From positions 1-9,406 of the forward strand of contig JAIEHQ010000097.1 in assembly GCA_029065825.1 (NCBI GenBank): a stretch of DNA of 9,406 bases, in the 5' to 3' direction. The notes under the pieces were generated by a model. That model was not told where the DNA came from and made no database searches. It worked only from the letters and a program-made list of their open reading frames with translations. Positions 5,847 to 9,406 of the stretch are shown here, piece by piece; within the stretch, counting starts at the first letter, position 1; each line of letters starts with the position of its first letter. The translations under genes were made by a program, and so were the position numbers. The stretch comes from Alistipes sp. Its GTDB lineage: Bacteria; Bacteroidota; Bacteroidia; Bacteroidales; Rikenellaceae.

Positions 5847-6689
5847 ATGTTCGACAGAAATTACTACTGTTTGGTAGCCGGTCTGAAAGAGTACTCGCTC
5901 GATGCCGACACGAAGGGATTCGATCCCCGTGCGATCGTCGGGGAGATTCTGGAGGAGGTCTCCGCACGCGACGCGCGGTGCGTGCGGCTGCTTTACGGCT
6001 ACTACGATTGCGAGAATCTGGTAAATTTCCGCAAGGGGCGCGCCGCCCACAATCCGCTGGGCAATTTCACGCGCGAGGAGATCGAGCAGCAGACCAAGGA
6101 TCCCGACCGGCTGCCCGGGCGGATGGCGGCCGTGGTGCGGGCCTACGCCTCGGTGGTCGATGAGGATGCCGACGCGGAGGATGCGGCGGTCGATACCGAC
6201 CGCTCGTTCGAGAATGCTCTCTTCGCGGCCTATTACGAAGAGTGCGTCCGCTCGAAAAGCCGCTTTCTGAGGGAGTGGTCGGCTTTCGACCGCACCCTGC
6301 GCAACGTCTCGGCCGCCGCCATCGCCCGCGCGCTGGGGCGTTCGGCCGAAGAGGTGGTCGTAGGCGGGGGCGAGACGGCCCGGCTGCTGCGCCGCTCGTC
6401 GGCCGCCGATTTCGGGCTGCGGGGCGAGGTCGCCTGGCTCGATGCGCTCGTCGCGGCCGTGAACGACGAAGAGAATCTGGTGGAGAAGGAGCGCAAGATC
6501 GACCTGATCCGCTGGGCGGAGGCCGACGAGCTTTCGACCTTCGACTATTTCGATATCAACGCGCTGCTGGCCTATTTGGTCAAGGTGAATATCGTGGCGC
6601 GCTGGACCCGTCTGGACGAGGCGCAGGGACGGCGGATGTTCCGCCGGCTGATCGCCGATCTGGACGGCAAGGAGATGATCAATAAATAA
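5847..6689 (+). CDS. DUF2764 family protein of the V-type ATPase operon, candidate central-stalk subunit
   Basis: The 280-residue product begins MFDRNYYCLVAGL, the typical opening of the DUF2764 family, which in my knowledge is found in V-type ATPase operons of Bacteroidota and spirochaetes between subunits E and A. In enterococcal and archaeal operons that region holds subunit C (d), the funnel joining the rotor ring to the central shaft. The protein is predicted to be soluble and mostly helical. A conserved-looking first part (1-100) includes YYDCENLVNFRKG (52-64). An acidic linker lies at 105-119, and a C-terminal part (about 195-280) includes FDINALLAYLVKVNIVARW (235-253). At 280 residues it is somewhat shorter than known C subunits (about 320-335). 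It lies 12 nt after subunit E and 10 nt before subunit A, so it is surely co-expressed with them. A role as subunit C/d analogue is inferred from position and helical character; an assembly factor is the main alternative. Confidence 0.88.
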   Translation: MFDRNYYCLVAGLKEYSLDADTKGFDPRAIVGEILEEVSARDARCVRLLYGYYDCENLVNFRKGRAAHNPLGNFTREEIEQQTKDPDRLPGRMAAVVRAYASVVDEDADAEDAAVDTDRSFENALFAAYYEECVRSKSRFLREWSAFDRTLRNVSAAAIARALGRSAEEVVVGGGETARLLRRSSAADFGLRGEVAWLDALVAAVNDEENLVEKERKIDLIRWAEADELSTFDYFDINALLAYLVKVNIVARWTRLDEAQGRRMFRRLIADLDGKEMINK

Positions 6690-6699
6690 AGACAAGATA

Positions 6700-8457
6700 A
6701 TGAAAACGACAGGACGAGTAAACGGTATCATCTCGAATATCGTGATCGTGAAGGTGGACGGTGCCGTCGGCCAGAACGAGATATGCCACGTATATTGCGG
6801 GGATACCAAAATGATGGCCGAGGTCATCAAGGTAATCGGCGACAACGCCTATGTGCAGGTCTTCGACTCGACGCGCGGGTTGAAGATCGGCGATCGCGTC
6901 GAATTCGAGGGACACATGCTGGAGGCGACGCTCGCTCCCGGTCTGCTTTCGCGCAACTACGACGGTCTGCAGAACGACCTGGAGAAGATGGACGGCCTGT
7001 TCATCGCGCGCGGTTCGATTACCGAGCCGATTGACTTCGGGAAGAAATGGGCCTTCAAGCCGCTGGCCGAGGCCGGCGAGCAGGTGCAGGCGGCCTCGTG
7101 GCTGGGAGAGGTCAAGGAGCAGTGGGTCGATCACAAGATCATGGTTCCCTTCACGATGGAGGGGTGCTATACGGTCAAGAGCGTGGCTGCGGCCGGCGAG
7201 TACAAGGTGACCGACACGATCGCCGTGCTGACCGATGCCGAGGGCCGCGACCACGAGGTGACGATGGTGCAGAAGTGGCCTGTCAAGCAGGCCGTGCGCT
7301 GCTATGCGGAGAAGCCCCGCCCCTCGCGCGTGATGGAGACGGGCGTGCGCGCCATCGACACCTTCAACCCGCTGGCCGAGGGCGGTACGGGCTTCATCCC
7401 CGGTCCGTTCGGTGCGGGCAAGACGGTGCTGCAGCACGCCATTTCGAAGCAGGCCGATGCCGACGTGATCATCATGATCGCCTGCGGCGAGCGCGCCAAC
7501 GAGGTGGTCGAGATCTTCAAGGAGTTCCCCGAGCTGGTCGATCCCCGCACCGGCCACAAGCTGATGGAGCGGACGATCATCATCTGCAACACCTCGAACA
7601 TGCCCGTCGCAGCGCGCGAGGCTTCGGTTTACACCGGCATGACCATCGGCGAGTACTACCGCGCGATGGGTCTCAAGGTGCTCGTGATGGCCGACTCGAC
7701 CTCCCGCTGGGCGCAGGCGCTGCGCGAGATGTCGAACCGTCTGGAGGAGCTGCCCGGCCAGGATGCCTTCCCGGTCGATCTCTCGGCGATCATCTCGAAC
7801 TTCTACTCGCGCGCCGGTCTGGTCAAACTCAACAACGGAAGCACGGGATCGGTGACCTTCCTCGGTACGGTGTCGCCTGCCGGCGGTAACCTGAAGGAGC
7901 CCGTGACCGAATCGACCAAAAAGACCGCCCGCTGTTTCTACGCCCTCTCGCAGGGACGTGCCGACTCGAAGCGCTATCCGGCCATCGATCCGCTGGACTC
8001 CTACTCGAAGTATCTGGAGTATCCCGAGGTGGTGGACTATCTCGACGGCCGCATCGAGAAGGGCTGGGTCGAGAAGGTCTATGCCGGCAAGACGCTGGTG
8101 CAGCGCGGCAAGGAGGCCAACGACCAGATCAACATTCTGGGCGACGACGGCGTGCCGGTCGAGTACCACGAGCGGTTCTGGAAGTCGGAGCTCATCGACT
8201 TCGTGATCCTGCAGCAGGATGCCTTCGACGAGATCGACGCCAACTGCCCGATCGAGCGGCAGAAGATGATGTACGAGCTGGTGCTCGATATCTGCACGCG
8301 CGACTTCGCGTTCGCCGGATTCGAGGAGTGCTCGGCTTTCTTCAAGGGGCTGATCAACCTCTTCCGCCAGATGAACTATTCGGAGTGGAAGTCCGAGAAA
8401 TTCGAGGACTACCGCCGTCAGATCGAACAAGCAGTCAATGATAAAGAATCCAAATAA
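6700..8457 (+). CDS. atpA: V-type ATP synthase/ATPase subunit A (catalytic)
   Basis: Subunit A (NtpA) carries the catalytic nucleotide sites of the A3B3 head. The 585-residue product is full length. It shows an N-terminal beta-barrel start (GRVNGIISNIVIVKVDG, 5-21), the non-homologous insert region typical of A subunits (about 110-200), the P-loop GPFGAGKT (235-242) and ACGERANE (261-268) with the presumed catalytic Glu264. It also has CNTSNMPVAAREASVYTG (296-313), ADSTSRWAQALREMS (331-345), VSPAGGNLKEPVT (391-403) and a helical C-terminus. GERANE, where archaeal and eukaryotic A subunits usually have GERGNE, and the general wording resemble the spirochaete-type bacterial branch. The ATG at 6700 lies 10 nt after the DUF2764 stop and 11 nt of spacing-free reading leads straight into the barrel motif. 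Whether the enzyme makes ATP or pumps ions, and whether it uses Na+ or H+, cannot be read from this window because the membrane subunits lie beyond it. Confidence 0.97.
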   Translation: MKTTGRVNGIISNIVIVKVDGAVGQNEICHVYCGDTKMMAEVIKVIGDNAYVQVFDSTRGLKIGDRVEFEGHMLEATLAPGLLSRNYDGLQNDLEKMDGLFIARGSITEPIDFGKKWAFKPLAEAGEQVQAASWLGEVKEQWVDHKIMVPFTMEGCYTVKSVAAAGEYKVTDTIAVLTDAEGRDHEVTMVQKWPVKQAVRCYAEKPRPSRVMETGVRAIDTFNPLAEGGTGFIPGPFGAGKTVLQHAISKQADADVIIMIACGERANEVVEIFKEFPELVDPRTGHKLMERTIIICNTSNMPVAAREASVYTGMTIGEYYRAMGLKVLVMADSTSRWAQALREMSNRLEELPGQDAFPVDLSAIISNFYSRAGLVKLNNGSTGSVTFLGTVSPAGGNLKEPVTESTKKTARCFYALSQGRADSKRYPAIDPLDSYSKYLEYPEVVDYLDGRIEKGWVEKVYAGKTLVQRGKEANDQINILGDDGVPVEYHERFWKSELIDFVILQQDAFDEIDANCPIERQKMMYELVLDICTRDFAFAGFEECSAFFKGLINLFRQMNYSEWKSEKFEDYRRQIEQAVNDKESK

Positions 8458-8466
8458 GGCCGAGGT

Positions 8467-9406
8467 ATGACAACACGAGCATTTCAGAAGATATATACCA
8501 GAATCGATAACATTACCAAAGCGACCGTGACGCTGCGGGCCGAAGGGGTCGGCAACGACGAGCTGGCGACCGTAGGCGGCCGCCTGGCCCAGGTGGTCAA
8601 GATCATGGGCGACCGGGTAACGCTCCAGGTATTCGCCGGAACGGAGGGTCTGGCCACCGATTCGGAGGTCGTCTTCCAGGGCGAGCCGCCCAAGCTGCGC
8701 GTCTCGGACAACCTGGCCGGCCGCTTCTTCAACGCCTACGGCGAACCGCTCGAGGGCGGGGAGCAGCTCGAGGGCGAAGCCCGCGAGATCGGCGGTCCGA
8801 CTGTGAACCCGTTCCGCCGCATCCAGCCTTCGGAGCTGATCGCGACGGGCATCGCCGGCATCGACCTCAACAACACGATCGTGACGGGTCAGAAGATCCC
8901 CTTCTTCGCCGACCCCGACCAGCCCTATAACGCCGTGATGGCCAACGTCGCGCTGCGTGCCAAGGCCGACAAGATCATCCTGGGCGGCATGGGTCTGTCG
9001 AACGACGACTTCCTCTATTTCAAGCAGGTGTTCGAGAACGCCGGTGCGCTCGACCGCATCGTCTCGTTCGTCAATACGACGGAGAATCCCCCGGTGGAGC
9101 GTCTGCTCGTGCCGGACATGGCCCTCACGGCGGCCGAATACTTCGCCGTCGATAAGGGCGAGAAGGTGCTGGTGCTGCTCACGGACATGACCCTCTACGC
9201 CGATGCGCTGGCGATCGTGTCGAACCGTATGGATCAGATCCCCTCGAAGGACTCGATGCCCGGTTCGCTCTACTCCGATCTGGCGAAGATCTACGAGAAG
9301 GCGGTGCAGCTGCCCAACGGCGGTTCGATCACGATCATCGCCGTGACCACCCTTTCGGGCGGCGACATCACGCACGCCATCCCCGACAACACGGGTTACA
9401 TTACCG
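8467..9406 (+). CDS. atpB: V-type ATP synthase/ATPase subunit B (non-catalytic), 3' end outside window
   Basis: Subunit B (NtpB) alternates with A in the head and has a nucleotide-site remnant without catalysis. The first 313 codons are present and the frame remains open at the window edge; family members have roughly 430-470 residues. Seen are the N-terminal barrel (1-75), NPFRRIQPSELIATGIAGID (114-133), a degenerate P-loop region GQKIPFFADPDQPYN (141-155) with no GKT, IILGGMGLSNDDFLYF (170-185), LLVPDMALTAAEYFA (213-227), VLLTDMTLYADAL (236-248) and THAIPDNTGYIT (302-313). The wording is closer to spirochaete-type B subunits than to archaeal ones. The ATG at 8467 is 9 nt after the subunit A stop. 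A GAGG sits only 1 nt before the ATG, too close to be a useful Shine-Dalgarno sequence. Subunits D, I and K would be expected next, beyond the window. Confidence 0.96.
   Translation, partial: MTTRAFQKIYTRIDNITKATVTLRAEGVGNDELATVGGRLAQVVKIMGDRVTLQVFAGTEGLATDSEVVFQGEPPKLRVSDNLAGRFFNAYGEPLEGGEQLEGEAREIGGPTVNPFRRIQPSELIATGIAGIDLNNTIVTGQKIPFFADPDQPYNAVMANVALRAKADKIILGGMGLSNDDFLYFKQVFENAGALDRIVSFVNTTENPPVERLLVPDMALTAAEYFAVDKGEKVLVLLTDMTLYADALAIVSNRMDQIPSKDSMPGSLYSDLAKIYEKAVQLPNGGSITIIAVTTLSGGDITHAIPDNTGYIT

Noticed and set aside
4941..6845. Minus-strand open frame of 634 codons opposite subunit E and the DUF2764 gene
   Set aside because: It reads across a terminator, a promoter and two real genes on the other strand, has low-complexity composition and shows no family signature.
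6679..9375. Minus-strand open frame of 898 codons under subunits A and B
   Set aside because: It lies exactly opposite two highly conserved ATPase genes. Its translation is rich in His, Arg, Leu and Asp without any recognisable domain, as expected for the antisense of GC-rich coding DNA with biased third positions.
1..9406. Mobile elements, CRISPR arrays, tRNA or rRNA genes, defence systems
   Set aside because: No inverted terminal repeats, regularly spaced direct repeats, tRNA cloverleaf or rRNA sequence were seen, and every large stretch is explained by housekeeping genes or short regulatory gaps.

Overview
The window looks like chromosome of a high-GC member of the Bacteroidota, most likely Alistipes or another Rikenellaceae (inference). 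The coding DNA is GC-rich and the spaces between transcription units are AT-rich. The recognisable promoters have the Bacteroidota form (-7 box TAnnTTTG), and Shine-Dalgarno sequences are weak or absent. The gene set also fits: a V-type ATPase operon containing a DUF2764 gene, a DUF4301 protein, and a murB-tilS-holA cluster.

Left half, minus strand (positions 1-3475): a compact operon read right to left. It runs murB (cell-wall precursor synthesis), tilS (tRNA-Ile2 lysidine synthetase), holA (DNA polymerase III delta), then the first 11 codons of another gene whose ATG overlaps the holA stop. Gaps are 12 nt, 5 nt and an overlap, so one transcript is likely. The probable promoter lies directly against the murB start codon, so the mRNA may have almost no leader.

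Middle, plus strand (3476-5219): a 72-nt AT-rich divergent region carries two overlapping promoters that share the palindrome TTTGCAAA. One drives murB leftward; the other drives a full-length DUF4301 gene rightward. The DUF4301 protein has several motifs in the order seen in UDP-sugar pyrophosphorylases. A strong intrinsic terminator follows it, then a new promoter and a leader of about 95 nt.

Right half, plus strand (5220-9406): the start of a V-type ATPase operon in the order subunit E, DUF2764 protein, subunit A, subunit B (cut by the window edge). Genes are 9-12 nt apart. The A and B sequences resemble the bacterial branch I associate with spirochaetes and Bacteroidota. The DUF2764 protein occupies the place where subunit C (d) sits in enterococcal or archaeal operons. 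No subunit F (NtpG) or small stalk partner gene is seen in the visible part.

Most of the window is housekeeping. No mobile element, CRISPR array, tRNA or rRNA was seen. The points most worth following are the possible nucleotidyltransferase nature of DUF4301, the possible central-stalk role of DUF2764, and the interlocked divergent promoters.
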